A DNA stretch of 64,000 nt from Arabidopsis thaliana (GCF_000001735.4 NC_003071.7:15165443-15229442); one strand, 5' to 3'; shown: positions 43,425 through 56,800, counted from the stretch's first letter. Program-made: numbers and translations. Notes: generated from the sequence alone by a model not told the origin.

Positions 43425-45326
43425 TTACTTCTTCACTCCATCATTGGTTAAGAGCGTTTTAACAATGTTATTAACCATACCTGGAGCAAACGGGAACAAA
43501 TGCCCTGCTCCAGGAATCTCATGGTAATGGATCCATGGCAGCTTCTTCGCAATGTAACGTTGCAGAGTCACAGGGACAAGCACATCATCATCTCCCTGCC
43601 ACAAGTGCACTGATCCTTCATTGTTCGGGAACAGATTCTCGAGCTCCATTGGATCGAACTCCCAAGTTCCAAATCCAACAATCATGTCACGGTGCAATGT
43701 CTCGTGTGTTCCTTGTTGCCTTATTTGTGCCTTCATAGAGACTTAGATTTGATAAATGCAAATAGGTAGGTGAAGAAAAAGAAGTCATGAAGAATGTTGT
43801 ATATACCTCATGTTGGCTCCTTGCAGCACCGAGCTTAAACATGATCTCTTTGTCTGCTTTGGACAACATACCGAGATTGCGAGCCACAACACTTGATCCA
43901 GGGAACCAGCTCTGGGAGTTCCACCAATGAGTAAGCCAAGGAGCATAGTGTGCAACACGAACCGCCCATTGGTCATTTCTCCCTTGTTGGTTAAAAGCTT
44001 CGGTTGAGATCTCTGATGGAAAGTTCTTCCACCAATAGTTCACCACTGGAGCAACAAGCGTTACTCCAGCCAACCTTAAGAAGAATCAAACAGAGACATT
44101 CACACATATCATCAAAATCATCCCTTCAAGAAATATGTTAGTTCTAAAAGTAATACCTGTGAGGAATGTATTTAAGGCATGCCCAAGTAGCTTGTCCTCC
44201 CATCGAGTAACCGATGACATAGAACTTCGATCCTAGACTCAACTGATCAGCAAGCTCTTCAATGTCCAAAGCCAAGCTTTTAGGAGTACGGTTTGGGTCA
44301 GGATCACTCTCTGCATAACCAGGTCTATCAAATGAAACCATATACACACCTAGTCCTTCCTTAATATCCTACAAACATTGATATCAAAAGTTTTTACATC
44401 TTTAAAACTGTAAGCAATTAGTGAAGCTTTCATCACAAGAGGGTTTTTTAAAGTACCGGTGATAGTAGAGCTGCGAAAGCATTATCATGTCTGCAACTAT
44501 CAGATCCATGGACAACGATGATTTTATGAGTAGCTTCATCTCTAGGAACTCCATGCTCTTTGTAAGCTAACTGCCTTCCGTCTCTTAGCTTAATCCTTGG
44601 TCCTGTGATGGATGGACCATCAGGAGAGCCACATAGCTTTGATGGAGGAGGCTGGATTGCTTTATAAGTTGAAGTAGCTATACAGACAGAGAATAGTAAT
44701 AACAGCTTTTGGAGAACACCTGTAATCAGATTTAGAGACAAACAGAGATTATTGTCCTGTCTCTTAAAGGAAATCTTCAAGGGCAAGAAACAAGCTGTGA
44801 AGTCTCACTCATGGGCACTTATTAAGATTCCTCAAACAAATATTCTTGCAACATAAAACCGAACATAAGCAAATCATGAACCTGTAACATGTTTATACTT
44901 ACTATCTAACTTAAAAAAAAAAACAATCAAATTCCACCAAAATGGGCAAGGATTGATTTGGTTTTCTTTACTAATAAAACGAAATTTAAAGCTAGGATTA
45001 TGTGATTGAAAGCCATCATTTAATGCATTGTCTAAAGTTCAACAACAGTAATCATTTCATTTCACATCAGCTGACCCAATTCTGGAACTTTTTTTGTATG
45101 TGTTTAAAGCTAGGATTACTATTTTGAACGAAATTCAAGAAGTACAAAACTGGAATCTTCGTCTGCGATTTTTGAGAAAATTTTCCACATATATGGTATT
45201 TTTTCTTTGTAAGTGACAAAAAAAAAGAAATATCAGAATCTAATGGGCGTAATTATAATGGAAGAGACAAAAGATCAAACCTGAGGAAGGAGACCTGGCG
45301 GAATCGGTTGTTGATCCAGTAGCCAT
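43425..45326 (-). CDS. Alpha/beta-fold hydrolase, membrane-anchored, function unknown
   Basis: Five exons, right to left: 45326-45281, 44719-44457, 44368-44157, 44074-43807 and 43730-43425, give 364 residues. After MATGSTTDSARSPSSG comes a hydrophobic segment (VLQKLLLLFSVCIATSTY), a likely signal anchor. The fold markers are IIVVHGSDSCRHDNAF (oxyanion region HGS), MVSFDRPGYAESDPDPNRT, the nucleophile elbow VIGYSMGGQATWACLKYIPH (G-x-S-x-G), a late Asp in VHLWQGDDDVLVP and a catalytic His in PGAGHLFPF. A full Ser-Asp-His triad is therefore present. Substrate cannot be inferred. The family is plant-specific and partly ER-associated. It matches At2g36290. Confidence 0.9.
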
Positions 45327-46312
45327 TGCCAAAAAAGAAAGAGAGAGCGCGAGAGAGAGAAGTAGCTGGGAAGTGAGAGAAGAGAGAGGTTTGGTCTAAT
45401 TAACACGCACAGGTTAGATTTTGTTTGGTTTACTTGTAACTTTGGTCGTGTCTTGTTTTGTTTGTTTGTGAATTAACCCAACGTAATAGGATTGAGATGT
45501 GAATATCCTTAAGCCACGTAATTCGTTGATTAATTTACGAGTAAATTATTATAATAGAAAAAAAGTTATTATCTTTACAACCGAAATAGAAAATTAGACC
45601 CGAAAAAACGGAAAAAGTGAAAATAAAAATTGTGCAAAGTTTATTAAACAAAAGAGTGTGTGTTTATATGTTGGTAGGTATATATTTGATTCGTGTTAGG
45701 TGTACCTTCTCCTCCATAAAACCTTTTATAGTATAATACCATTATATAATTATTATCATTTATTTTTGACAATGATGTCGTTGATGCACTCTACAATTAC
45801 ATTCGGAATTGGAATCGACTTTTGAGAAAAGCTTAGGATTCAATATCTTGAACCGGTTCGTGTAATTCGATTGGATGTTGTGCTATAGTCACAAGTAAAA
45901 ATAGACTCGTTTTGGTGACTACATGTTTGTGGCAACGAACTGAGAAACAATAAGAGAAGTTATCATTTGCTCCTAAGTCCTAAACATATATTATTCGGAA
46001 GTAGCTATTAATATAGTTAGATCTAAACAGTGACTGTTGCACCGTACACATTTAATGTACTCAAGTTATTATTATTCTCGATCTCAAGTCACGAGTCTAT
46101 AACAAATTTCTTTTGGAATTTACTTTCTTCTTTGTATAAAAAAAATCTTTTGGAAGACCCAAAAATTCCCAACAAAGATAGTTGTATATTCGTTGAGGAC
46201 CGTTCTACTAACCCACCTTCTACTTTAATCACCTTTATATATACGTATTAACCACATAATCAAGTTTAAAACCACAAGGACTCTTAAACCGGAAATTATT
46301 TCAAAATCAACA
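45327..46312. other. Intergenic, divergent promoters
   Basis: A GA-rich leader (GAGAGAG run near 45341-45360) of the hydrolase is followed by AT-rich sequence. No gene or repeat recognised. Confidence 0.55.
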
Positions 46313-46654
46313 ATGACACGTTGTGTTGGTTTGGTTAACCGTGGAACAGAAGAAGAGGAGAAACAAGAAGCAAACGAACCTGAACACGATGGCGAGGGAA
46401 GTAGTGAAGAAGACGGCGAAGATGATCTGTTCGAGATAAACCTGGAGGCCGTCAGTGATACGGCCACATCTCCACCGTATGATTGCCAGAGATTACCGGC
46501 GAGAACAGGTAGCGTTTTACTGGCCAACTGTCTATTACCAGCTGCCGAAATCTCTAATGCCGTACCGGCAACATCAAGAGGTTGGAGTGATTTGGTTTGG
46601 TCTAGAGGGGTTCTCTATGTTGATAATCAAAGAATTGAGAGTAAGAATACTTAA
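46313..46654 (+). CDS. Small acidic protein of unknown function
   Basis: A single exon encodes 113 residues: MTRCVGLVNRGTEEEEKQEA, then a Glu/Asp-rich stretch (EHDGEGSSEEDGEDDLFEIN) and a C-terminal half with LEAVSDTATSPPYDCQRLPA and DLVWSRGVLYVDNQRIESKN. There is no signal peptide or membrane segment. The block FEINLEAVSD with a late WS.G.LYVDN looks like a conserved plant motif, but I cannot name the family. Codon use is like that of the neighbours. It corresponds to the position of At2g36295. Confidence 0.68.
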   Translation: MTRCVGLVNRGTEEEEKQEANEPEHDGEGSSEEDGEDDLFEINLEAVSDTATSPPYDCQRLPARTGSVLLANCLLPAAEISNAVPATSRGWSDLVWSRGVLYVDNQRIESKNT

Positions 46655-47919
46655 TCAGATGTATATCTTACAATTTTACCTTGAAACACAAATACGTATC
46701 TTATAGACACTTGAGAGATAATCTTGTCAATATATGCAAGTGTTACGAGTGTTTAATCAGATGGTTTATCACTATCTGGATATCATGGAAGAACTAGGTG
46801 AGTATGAGTATATATGGTTTCCTTTGACAAGATCCTGGTAAGGGAGAGACCAAGCCGCCTAAAAGTTTGGTTTCAATTGAGTCCAAGGATCGAAATTGTA
46901 GGGTATGTCTTAAGTACATCCACCAGATATATCAGAAATTTTACATCTTTACATTGTATGTTTAAAACAATTGCCTACTCCCCTTTGAGTCAATTTGGAT
47001 TCTAAAGAAAAGGTGGAACACAAAAATGGTTCCCTCGGAACGAGTGTTGCAACACGAAAATATAGAGATCATTTCTAACACCAGTTCTACTGAATGTTTT
47101 AGGAGAAGGTAAAGCTGACAAATACTATGCTCACTCAATTGGACATAGCTGATTCTTCTCGACACATTAAAACAAATTCCATCTAAGAGAGTATGAATTG
47201 CGGATAAATCTCTCTCTAATTTCCGTGACACAGCAAATACTATCAGGAAAAGTAAGTGCAGTTCTGGGATTGACAGTAGAAGACGAACCTGAAGCCAAGA
47301 TCCCATGTCCCTACTTATCTATGCCACCTAATCAGGGAACATACCAACACCGAGCAAACCACTAAATACTAATCACTCTTTCATTAGACTATGCCTAAGT
47401 TTCCAACAGCTCTAAAACCAACTCAAAATTCTACTCTACCTACATGGAGCCATACTTTAAGCAAATCTAATGCCAATCATTCCTAAAACTTGGGACCTTT
47501 AAGTATAATCCAAGCAAGAAGTCAGCACATCTTCATAGCCTCACACCGGGAAAGTAAATAGCAAAATAAACATGAAATAGGAAGCATATAAACCTCTTCT
47601 GCATTAGTACAGAAGCATATCATCCGCAACATCAATTCCAATACTCTCACAAATCTAATGTCCAGGAACAAACTATGTCAAAAGACATATCGACCAAATT
47701 GTATAAATAATTCTTAAGTAAGAACCTTAAAGATCAAGTGACAGATACAAACATTGAATCAAATTTCTTAAACACCTTTCTAAATTTATCCAAAAAAGCC
47801 TTTACACACCGTGCTATTCCCACCCAATTCAACCTCACATCAAAGAACTTATATTGCAGCCTTTTTTTGCTACTTGCTAACACAGCATCGGAAGTGATTC
47901 ACGATCTATCAATATGGAA
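46655..47919. other. Intergenic, convergent 3' ends
   Basis: This 1.27-kb spacer between the small acidic gene and the YIP1 gene is longer than usual for convergent genes here. A minus-strand open frame (46962-47306) lies in it, beginning MGSWLQVRLLLSIPELHLLF, but shows no recognised domain and may be 3' UTR of the YIP1 transcript. Nothing else seen. Confidence 0.45.
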
Positions 47920-48687
47920 TCAAAATATAACAAGAAGAGAGAAGAGAGTATAGATCAAGAAACAAGCGTACGCGATCAAGCCACGGTGCTCTTCTCCACC
48001 ATCAGCAAGAGATACCACCAATGTAGAGCAGGCTCTAGTGGACCACAACACAAACAAAGCCGCAAGCACAAACCGAACCGGCCCTGCTCCCTGGGGAACG
48101 AACAATGACACCGCCGATAAAACCACCACCGGAAGCAAACAGTATCCGACCAAGCTCGTACACGTATGGAGATTAAGGTTCCCATTTCTACCAGCAAGCA
48201 TGTTAAAGACGACGTATAGAAAGATAGAGGAGACGACGATCCATCCAAGTATGACACCGAACTGGATCTTACCAGCTAACAACTGAAATAAGCAAAGCGC
48301 AAGGTACAGAAAGATCGGACCAGATAGATCTGAATCTTTGTGAACAGCTTGGTTAATCCGAAAAGGATTGAGAATCGATCTAGTCTTCTTCCAGATTTGA
48401 TCTGGATGGATACCGAGCTCGTCGAGTAATGGCTCCTCATCTTCAAACGAAGCTGAACCTCCACCAAAAGAAGAAGAGGAAGCGATTGTCCCGCCGAATG
48501 GTCCGGCAGGTGTAGCGGAAGACGCGGCTGCGGATCCAATGTCGAATGACATGAAAGGGATTGCGGAAGAAGAGGGACGCGGCGGTTGAAACGGTGTCGC
48601 TGGGAATCTTCGTTGCTGGACATTAGCACCGCCTGAAGATCCACCGGAGGGGAAAACTACAGGTGGAACTGCGAAATCCTTCGTCAT
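47920..48687 (-). CDS. YIP1-family (YIPF5-like) Golgi/ER membrane protein
   Basis: This intronless gene encodes 255 residues. A hydrophilic, Gly/Ser/Pro-rich cytosolic N-terminus (residues 1-85) leads to EDEEPLLDELGIHPDQIWKK, the DELGI-type motif typical of the YIPF5/Yip1 branch. Five hydrophobic segments follow: GPIFLYLALCLFQLLAG, QFGVILGWIVVSSIFLYVVF, GYCLLPVVVLSAVSLFV, RFVLAALFVLWSTRA and LIAYACFLIYTLFSLLVIF. YIP1 proteins bind Rab GTPases and SNARE partners in ER-Golgi vesicle traffic. It matches At2g36300. It lies head-to-head with the CAAX protease gene. Confidence 0.9.
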   Translation of the reverse strand: MTKDFAVPPVVFPSGGSSGGANVQQRRFPATPFQPPRPSSSAIPFMSFDIGSAAASSATPAGPFGGTIASSSSFGGGSASFEDEEPLLDELGIHPDQIWKKTRSILNPFRINQAVHKDSDLSGPIFLYLALCLFQLLAGKIQFGVILGWIVVSSIFLYVVFNMLAGRNGNLNLHTCTSLVGYCLLPVVVLSAVSLFVPQGAGPVRFVLAALFVLWSTRACSTLVVSLADGGEEHRGLIAYACFLIYTLFSLLVIF

Positions 48688-49164
48688 CTTCTTTCCGAAA
48701 TTGAGATCTCACCAAATCAGCAAAGAGATTCGAAATTAGGGTTTCAAGTTTGGATCAATGAGATGAATTTTTTAACCCAATTCACACGTTCGTGACGTTT
48801 CAGAGAAAATTCCTTTCTTTTTTTTGTTCTCTTCTTCTTCTTGACAGTGAAGAGACAACTTTAGAAGAAGGCATCTGAGGGTAGTTTCGTCATTCCGTCT
48901 AGTTAATGACGAAATATAACCAATAGGCTTCTTCGAAACTGGCATGGTGACGTATATCTTCTGATGATATTACCGTTATACCCTCTTTTATAAACGAAAT
49001 TGGCCCAATGGGTCTGTTCGGCCCAGTAGTCATCCGTTTTAGTCTATAACGTGGCACGATGTAATTGGTTAAAGATTAGAAGACCGCCGGACTAAGATTT
49101 AACCAGCGGTGACTTCGACACTTATTAGCCGGTATATTTCTTCGCCGGAGCTTCCTCAACGATT
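48688..49164. promoter_or_regulatory. Divergent promoter, YIP1 / CAAX protease
   Basis: These 477 bases between opposing starts hold TTGGCCCAATGGGTCTGTTCGGCCCA near 49000-49026, two GGCCCA site II-type motifs typical of housekeeping genes, and CT-rich leaders on both sides. Confidence 0.55.
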
Positions 49165-51007
49165 ATGGCCACCGATGGCGAGAGTATCTCGATGTCGTTG
49201 GCGGTGGCTACCTGCGTCGCGATGGCACTATTCTACGTTTTGATCCTTTACGTTCCCACCGTGATACTCCGTCTCCCGTCGGCTTCTTCTTACACCGAAT
49301 TCATGATTCGGCGATTCATCTGCGCGGCCATTTGTACTGTAGCATCTCTCGTCTTCACAGCTTTTATACTTCCGGTAAGCTTCTTTGAGTACCGCCATTT
49401 CTCGATTTGAAGTTCATTCTCCGTTGATCTGTAACCAAATTAGGTCCAAATCTAGATGCATTTGGTGTTTTGATGAAAGTTAAACTAAAAGTAAAGAAAT
49501 TTGATGTATTTGTAACTTTGTTGAGAGTTGAATTAGCTTTTACTAGTTGTTGTAGGTTCACACAATTTGTCTCTAAGAATGTAACACTCAAATATTGGTG
49601 ACTATGTTGTGTTTGGTACAATTCAACGCTAGTTACAGGAATCTCTGAAACTTGTCTTCCTTTTTTGCTTGAGTAATGTTAGATAAAAAGCTGGGAGGCC
49701 TCTTATATACTTGGAGTTTATGGCATAAGGAAAGATCATCTGGTAAGTTCTTTGTCTCAATTTGTTTACTCGTAGCTTATTGTACACTATTCATATTAAA
49801 ATGGTTATGTTTTGTGATATGGAACAGTGGCAAGGAGTGGTGTATCCTCTTCTATTGACCTCGCTCGTTTATGCTGGGTCTTTGGTGTTGAAGTTGTTTA
49901 CTCTCCTGGAATCATGGAAGGAAAATGGCGGAGGATGTAGTTCCTTTAATTACATCAGAAGCTTTTTCCAAACAATCCCTGCTTCGGTATTGACAAGTGC
50001 TTCTAATGTTTCCGTTTGGCGCAATTTTATCGTGGTAATCATATGTTTGCCATCTCTGTGTGCTTATCTTGTCAATTCTTTATTGAAATTGCATAAGGCA
50101 TTGCTTGCTAATTGTCTGAGGACTATATGCATCAGTTTGGTGTATAAGTAAGTTCTAAATCGAACAAGTTATAATCTGTTAGAGCTGGCGTTTCTTATGA
50201 TTTGCAGGCACCAGTAACTGAGGAGCTGGTTTTCCGATCATGTATGATACCTTTGCTTCTGTGTGCTGGGTTTAGGATTAACACTGCCATCTTTCTGTGC
50301 CCAGTTCTCTTTAGCTTGGGTTTGTTTCTTTCTCTCTCTCTCTCTCTCTGTGAATAACAGTTTACAACTCGAGTGAAAAGAAAATTACTGGATTTGTCTG
50401 ACTTTTATATGTTTTGTGTAGCTCACTTAAACCATTTTAGAGAGATGTACATCAGGCATAACCGCAGCTATCTCCGGGCTTCACTTATTGTTGGTATGTC
50501 TTTGCCATCCATAATCATAATAATATTGTTTGTTGATCAGTCCTGAGCTTCACTTGTCCGTTGATCAGGTCTTCAGCTTGGCTACACAGTCATTTTTGGT
50601 GCATATGCATCGTTTCTCTTCATCAGAACCGGTAACATTCCAGGCATTTATATATCTTATACATGTAAAAGCCTTTCTAATGGATGATTGTCTCCTGCAT
50701 TGTGTAAATTTTACAGGACATCTTGCTGCTCCTTTGTTTGCTCATATATTTTGCAACTACATGGGATTGCCTGTGCTATACGCAAATGGAAAAGGTAAGA
50801 CATAAAGTTCAAGGTTGTTAACAAATGCAAATGCAAAAGAATAAGCTAAACATGGTTATGGTTCTTCTCTCAGGTTTGGTGAGTGCAGCGTTCTTAGGCG
50901 GTGTGGTTGGGTTCGTCTTACTTCTCTTTCCTTTAACAAAGCCTCTCATGTACAACGATAGTACCAACGATTGTCCGTGTTGGCTTGGCTATTGTTTGTG
51001 GAATTGA
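49165..51007 (+). CDS. FACE2: CAAX prenyl protease 2 (RCE1/FACE2)
   Basis: Eight exons: 49165-49374, 49683-49742, 49828-50034, 50208-50319, 50422-50493, 50569-50631, 50717-50794 and 50874-51007, giving 311 residues. The multispanning ER membrane protein cuts the last three residues (aaX) from prenylated CaaX proteins such as Rho/ROP GTPases. The glutamate-intramembrane-protease motifs are present in order: PVTEELVFRS (EExxxR), VLFSLAHLNHF (FxxxH) and FAHIFCNYMGLP (HxxxN). About eight hydrophobic segments are visible, the first at MSLAVATCVAMALFYVLILY. A (TC)n tract of about 20 bases begins intron 4 (50330-50350). Matches At2g36305. Confidence 0.93.
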
Positions 51008-52976
51008 CACTTCTCCAAGTTTTTTTTTATATATCATCATGTCTTAGAATCTATTTTTTGACACAATATTGGAATTATGGTCTTTTACTGCAAGCTAATG
51101 TTTCTTGATAGTTTATGTAGTTTTTTCCTTGTAAATATATAATAATAATAATAATTGGTTCAAGTCTCCAAAATTAGTGTTGGCTAATTGTCCATTTTTT
51201 TCCGGTATTATCCCTAATGATTCTCTTGCTATCCTAGGAGGGACAGGAAGAAGGATGATCTACATCCCCAAGTCTAACCTAAACTATATTGTCCAATGTC
51301 AACACGCCAAAATTCATTTGATTTATATATAAAAATAGAGAAACAATGATTAGAAATTGAACATAGGTCCATAATCTTACATCAGAGATTCAGAAGATGA
51401 TGTCTTGCTTGATGATCATCCAAAGAGATTTTGGGGGTAATCATCAAACGGATATAATTTTCTGAAAATTATATTTCAAAGTTGACTTTCAAAGTCTGAG
51501 TTTATGATGATGATTTTCACTTAGGAGTTACGAAAATTATGTTTCTAGGATTCGTAGGTCTCTCAGTAATTTTCTCACCACCACTTGATTACTATGTCAT
51601 ATTCCTACGAAATTTGAAGCTTGGATAGTTGAATTTATGGTCAATAAATTATCTGTACACTACACATATATTGTGTTTGTGTGAAGTAAACGGTGATTTA
51701 ACGGGAGAGGATCTCTTCATAAAGAAGATGTGGTTGATTATGCTTGCATATAACAGAATTTGTTGAACCGGAAAATCATCCTCGACAAAACCAATATGCA
51801 GTAATCTACTCTAAAATGTATTTTACCCAAACTATACACTACTACTATCTAGTGAGATTCATTACTATTGTTTATGTGGATAGTTTTAAAAAGATGAAGA
51901 CCAATACTATTATGATCTATTCATAAATCCTATTCTTATTTTATAGTTGTAAGTTGAGCTTTTATAATAGAGAGCATAAATATTGCTGGTATTTGAACTA
52001 ATACAAACCGTTAAAAAAAGGGAACTAATACAAAAAGAAAAATCAACTAAATTTTCACTAATACTAAAAATTTGCAAAATTATGTTAATTTACGTTTATT
52101 TATTTATATTATAAATAAGTGAGTAAAATTCAAAATATTTATTTACCTTACATTTTAAATTTATCATCGCAAAATACACCACAAAATTTCATTAAGAAAT
52201 ATTTGTTTTTTTGTAAAGGAGGTAATAAATGACGTTTTAATATGATACAGTCAATAGGATACAACTTTGATCACGTGATTTAAAATTGGTGGTAAACCTA
52301 TGTTCTCCTAAACACTTTTTCGTATCTTCTGATATCCTTATGGACCTTATCACTACTTTATCCATATATAAATTTCAATAATTAAAAGAAAACAACCACT
52401 TTACAAATTTGTTAATATCAATTACATGGTACCTTGAAAATAAATCTGGTCGAGATTAGAAAACTCTTAACTAACATAACTGAATAATAAAAGTCACATT
52501 TTCCAATCTTATTGTTCACAATTTGTTATTTCAAGACCATGAAATTTATAAAAGATAAAGGAAAATGTAGAACCCAATAATAAAAGAGATAAATAAATAA
52601 TTTAAAGATACTGGTTGTTTAAGAGAAGAGCAGAAGGTACAATGTAGTCCCAGAATCCACCATGTCCTAAACAACCAAACCCCACATGAAAAGGCAAAAT
52701 AGAAAATCTAATTAACATATAAATGGAAACAAAAGTAAAATATCCCTCAGAAGATAGGCCAGAGAGCATACAACACTCTGTCCTTTTTGTAGTAATTTAA
52801 TTAGAAGAACCCAACAAAAATATAAAAACTACTCCATAATTAATAATACTACCACTAACCACTATTACTTAGCTAATTTTTCTTACATTACACCAATAAA
52901 ATAAAAAATAAAAATGATGGGTTCTCCTAATTATCCGAATCCAAGTCTTGTCCTAAAGAGTTTTGTTGCATCAGGA
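51008..52976. other. Intergenic, 2 kb, AT-rich
   Basis: Convergent 3' ends of the CAAX protease and ZPR4. There is a short (ATA)n tract near 51140-51155. I see no gene or transposon ends. Confidence 0.5.
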
Positions 52977-53195
52977 TTATCCAGAAGCAGAGCTTGATGA
53001 AGAGAGGTTGTTGTTGTTGTTGTTGTTTCCTTGATTTGATCCACTAGAGTTCTTGGTTTTCGAGAGCTTTTGTTTGAGTTCGAAGAGAAGTTGTTGATTC
53101 TCTTGGTTCAGAATCTGAGCTTTCTTCCTCAACCTCTCGTTCTCCTTTATTATATAACAGTTTTGCAAGTACAGCTTCGAGTTTAGCCTCTCCAT
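52977..53195 (-). CDS. ZPR4: LITTLE ZIPPER protein ZPR4
   Basis: The protein has 72 residues: MERLNSKLYLQNCYIIKENE, RLRKKAQILNQENQQLLFEL, KQKLSKTKN and a low-complexity Ser/Asn tail. The heptad-spaced Leu/Ile residues form a leucine zipper with no DNA-binding domain. LITTLE ZIPPERs heterodimerise with class III HD-ZIP factors (REVOLUTA, PHABULOSA) and block their DNA binding, in a feedback loop controlling leaf polarity and the shoot meristem. It is nearly identical to ZPR3 over the zipper. The upstream sequence GATTAAACAG|AACC at 53217 and a donor CCCAAAAG|GTAACC near 53882 mark a 5' UTR intron of about 660 nt, so the transcript starts near 54030. Confidence 0.93.
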   Translation of the reverse strand: MERLNSKLYLQNCYIIKENERLRKKAQILNQENQQLLFELKQKLSKTKNSSGSNQGNNNNNNNLSSSSSASG

Positions 53196-53212
53196 CTCGA
53201 CAAAACTTGGTT

Positions 53213-53882
53213 CTGTTTAATCAAAAAAAGAGAGTTAAATTATGGTAGATGACAAAGAAAAAAGAAGAAGAAGTAGAAGAAGGGAGATTATTAAAGCTCT
53301 CTAAGTTATGATTATAGTTGCGGTTAAATCATTGCAACACCACATGGGTTGTGCAGCTTCACACGTTTAATGAGGAATTACATTAAGCAAAAATCATGAC
53401 TGCATTTATTTCGTTTTCTACCAAAAATGTCAATTTTTTCTTTAAAGAAAAAATCAATGATCAAACGGAGGAACAATCATGCTCTTTTTGGTTGCGAGGA
53501 TAAAAAAGAAAGAAAGATAAAGCCACCACACCACAACAATGAAAACAAAAATAAAGTAATGATGATGGAGTAAGTATAATGATGGAATTTCAAAACGAAA
53601 AATACAAAATACAAAACACCAAAACAGAGCCGGTACGAGCAAAGGATCTTTATCGTAAAATAAAAAGAGAGTTTTTGAAACAGAAAAAAAAATGTAGATG
53701 AAAAAAGAAAAACAAATAGAGTTTATTCGGTTGCCTTTGGCTGAAAGAAAAGGATAAAGCTTTAAGTTTTTCCAACAATTTAAAGTTTGATTATAAAGAA
53801 GAAGAAAATAGTTGGGTTGTTATGGTAAATGATATTCACGTTGCTTGTACGTGAGGAGAGACATAAGAAGAGAGAGGGTTAC
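53213..53882 (-). other. Probable 5' UTR intron of ZPR4
   Basis: On the minus strand a donor AAAG|GTAACC near 53882 and an acceptor AAACAG|AACC near 53217 bracket AT-rich sequence. The 5' exon upstream is followed outward by a CT/GA-rich promoter and a TATA-like TATATAAG at 54000. No coding potential inside. Confidence 0.55.
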
Positions 53883-56800
53883 CTTTTGGGAAGAAGAAAC
53901 TTGTTAGAATCGAAATGAAGTAGCTTATGTTGTAATGAAGAGAGATTGTTATATGTAAGGAAGGTAGAGGGACAAAGAGAACAAAATGAAGATAGTGTCT
54001 CTTATATAGAACTCCAAAAGCTAGAGAGAGAGTGTTTGAAGGGGACATGCTTCTCTCTCCTGACACAACAATCATGCTTTGTGTTGTGTTATGCTTAGAT
54101 GGCGGCCGATTTCGCAGCTCAATATTTTCTTTTATTTCTTTTGTTTTTTTTTAATAATTATAATGATTTGTGAGGGAAAGAAAAAAAAAGATTTGTGTTG
54201 CGTCATGTGAATGATGATCTAAAGAAGAGAGGAAAGATAAAAGAAGAAAATTAGAGGGAAAATTTCTTCTCTTTCGAAATTTCTCTGAAGAGATATTTTT
54301 TTTGTATTTTAAAGGTCTCTTCACATTTTGGTTTGGTATGATATATTAGCCGTTCATTCCCGACCCGCCAAATGATCTATTCACGTTATCGTTTTGATAT
54401 GAGACCAACAAGTTTATAGATGTTATTCACACTATTTCGAACAACTAGAGCCAAATCTTACAACTCCAAATTTATGTATGGTCTAATATTTATGTGAATA
54501 TATTAGTGTCTTCATTGTATTACTGACTGAATTTTAAATCCGAAAATGCATTTTTTGTTGGAAAAAAAAACAACACTAAGTAATTAAGACGACATTTCAC
54601 GGAAATAAAAGTCATAATGTTTGTAAAATACGGTTCTCCCTAGCTAACACTACATCCAAAATTTAATACGTAGACCGGCTTGGATTAGTACTTATTTAGG
54701 GAGGGGTAATTTTGTAGTGAGGGAAGGGTAAAAAAGTAACTAAAGAAGAAGGTGAAACGAGTTATTGAGTGAAAATGATGATGATGATGAAGGGGAGGGT
54801 AATAGGCCGTCGTCCCCCAAAGATTCGCAATGATGGTTGGGGATTGGTTCGAACCATCATGATTCATTATTCAATTTCAAGTTTTCTATTTGGACCATTT
54901 TCATTGCTCTCTTTTACTCCTTTCATTTCCCGGTTTGGTCAATATTGGTTTAGTCAACAATACTCATCATAAGCCATAATAATAACACATTTTAGAAGGT
55001 GTTCGTGTCCGATTCTCTTCATGACCCTTTATTTCTTTTCCTTTCATCATCCCTTATTTAGATAAAGATCGAAATAATTAAAAAGAAAATTAAAGAGAGA
55101 AATTATGAAGAGGAAAGTTTTGGGACCCCAAAAAAAACTATAAGGAAATTTTTTTATAACTCTCCATGGGTTATGAGTGTGCCACAGCGTGAAACATCAT
55201 AGTTTACAAGGTGGATTGTTTTTATTTTATGGGCACTTTCGTCAATTTTCATCATATAACTTAGTTTCATTAACCATATATCATCCCTCGTGGACCTTGT
55301 TTGGTTGCATAATAATACAAATTATTGCACTTTCACGTTATAATTACTTTTTCTTTACCAAATCTTGTGAGGTTTTTTTGGCGTTTATTATTTTATTCAC
55401 GGGATATATCGTATTAATGCATGTTTTGTGAACGGTGATTGTGTTATTTTCCTCTTTTGCCTTTTGTGCTAAACATTCAATGACTTTAAAATTCAAAACA
55501 TAAGTTCGAACTCATAATTATGATGTTTGTCTTGAAATGGAACTATAAATAAATAAATAAATGGAAGCAAAAATAAATAGTGGTTGCACTACTTGCTTAC
55601 ATCAAAGGCAATGATAATTAATATGTAGGGAGGTGTTTGTGTGAGTCATCTATCTTATTGTTAGGGGAATTTGAAATGACTTCTTTGCCCCAAAATGGTT
55701 TGGTTCTCTTCATTTGTTTTTTATCTTTCAATTTTTTCCGGTTGTGAACAACTATGATTAGCCTTAAAACTATCTTTTGTCTTTTAAACTGGTTGCTCTA
55801 TTTCCTTTCTCTTTTACAAGTCACCTTAACAGTTTGGTCGGATGATTGTTATGTGACATAAAAAAAAGGTTGGTATTGATGTTTTATCGAAATAAAAATA
55901 AAAACGGGTTCAACAATCACTATAGTTTTGATTAATAGTGGTATAAATAAGTATTACATATATAAATGAAATATTTATGCTACATTTATTTGTTGTATGT
56001 GTAGGACATCAAAGTGTATGGTCTATAGTATGTTAGATCGTGTGAGTATGAAACTGTTTCCAACTTTTAATCATTGTAATTTGTCATCATTTCGTCCCTT
56101 TAGAACTTTATTTCTTTTTATGTTTTGGGTCTCCATAAGCTAAAGTGCGTCCATTTGCATTGCATGGAAACATTATCATAACATCTTCTAATTTTTAAAA
56201 ACATACAACGATTATTTAATAAAGATTTTGTGGGGGTGGAGCACTAATGATATACATAGGTCTGAAGTATATTAATTTAGAGATAGCGGGCTCTTTTTGC
56301 AGGTGAGACATACCACACATATGAAAATATAAATACAAATTAATGATGAGAATCCATCTATACACTTTCTATAGTTTTATATGTGATGCTTAAAAAATTT
56401 GTTTAAAAATTTAATTTGTGATATATACATTTTCTGTTGATTCAATTTAATTTGATATTTTTATATATATAAGAAATTGTTTCAGGAATTTGTAGTCCTT
56501 GTAAGTTGTAAACATAGCAACTCCCACTTAGGTTAAACAAATCATGTCATGTTTTTGCATGGCCTTGTGGAACTTGCCATGCAAAATTTTAATATATAAT
56601 TCTGCATGGTACAATATATTTCTTTTGGTATATAGTTCCGATATCAAGACTAACATTTGCGAAGGCATAAATTATTACCCTCAAATAAAACCTAAATTCG
56701 GGACAATGGCTTAGTTTTCTTAAACAAATCTCAACCAAATAAGATTTCAAAATTATACTTTAGTTATCAATTTTTTTTGTTATTTATGCTTCAGATTTTT

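Noticed and set aside
46962-47306. 114-codon minus-strand frame downstream of the YIP1 gene
   Set aside because: Continuous but with no recognisable domain and within likely 3' UTR; I kept it only as a remark.
48038-48644. Alternative-frame open reading frames over the YIP1 gene
   Set aside because: Shadows of the intact 255-residue YIP1 coding sequence.
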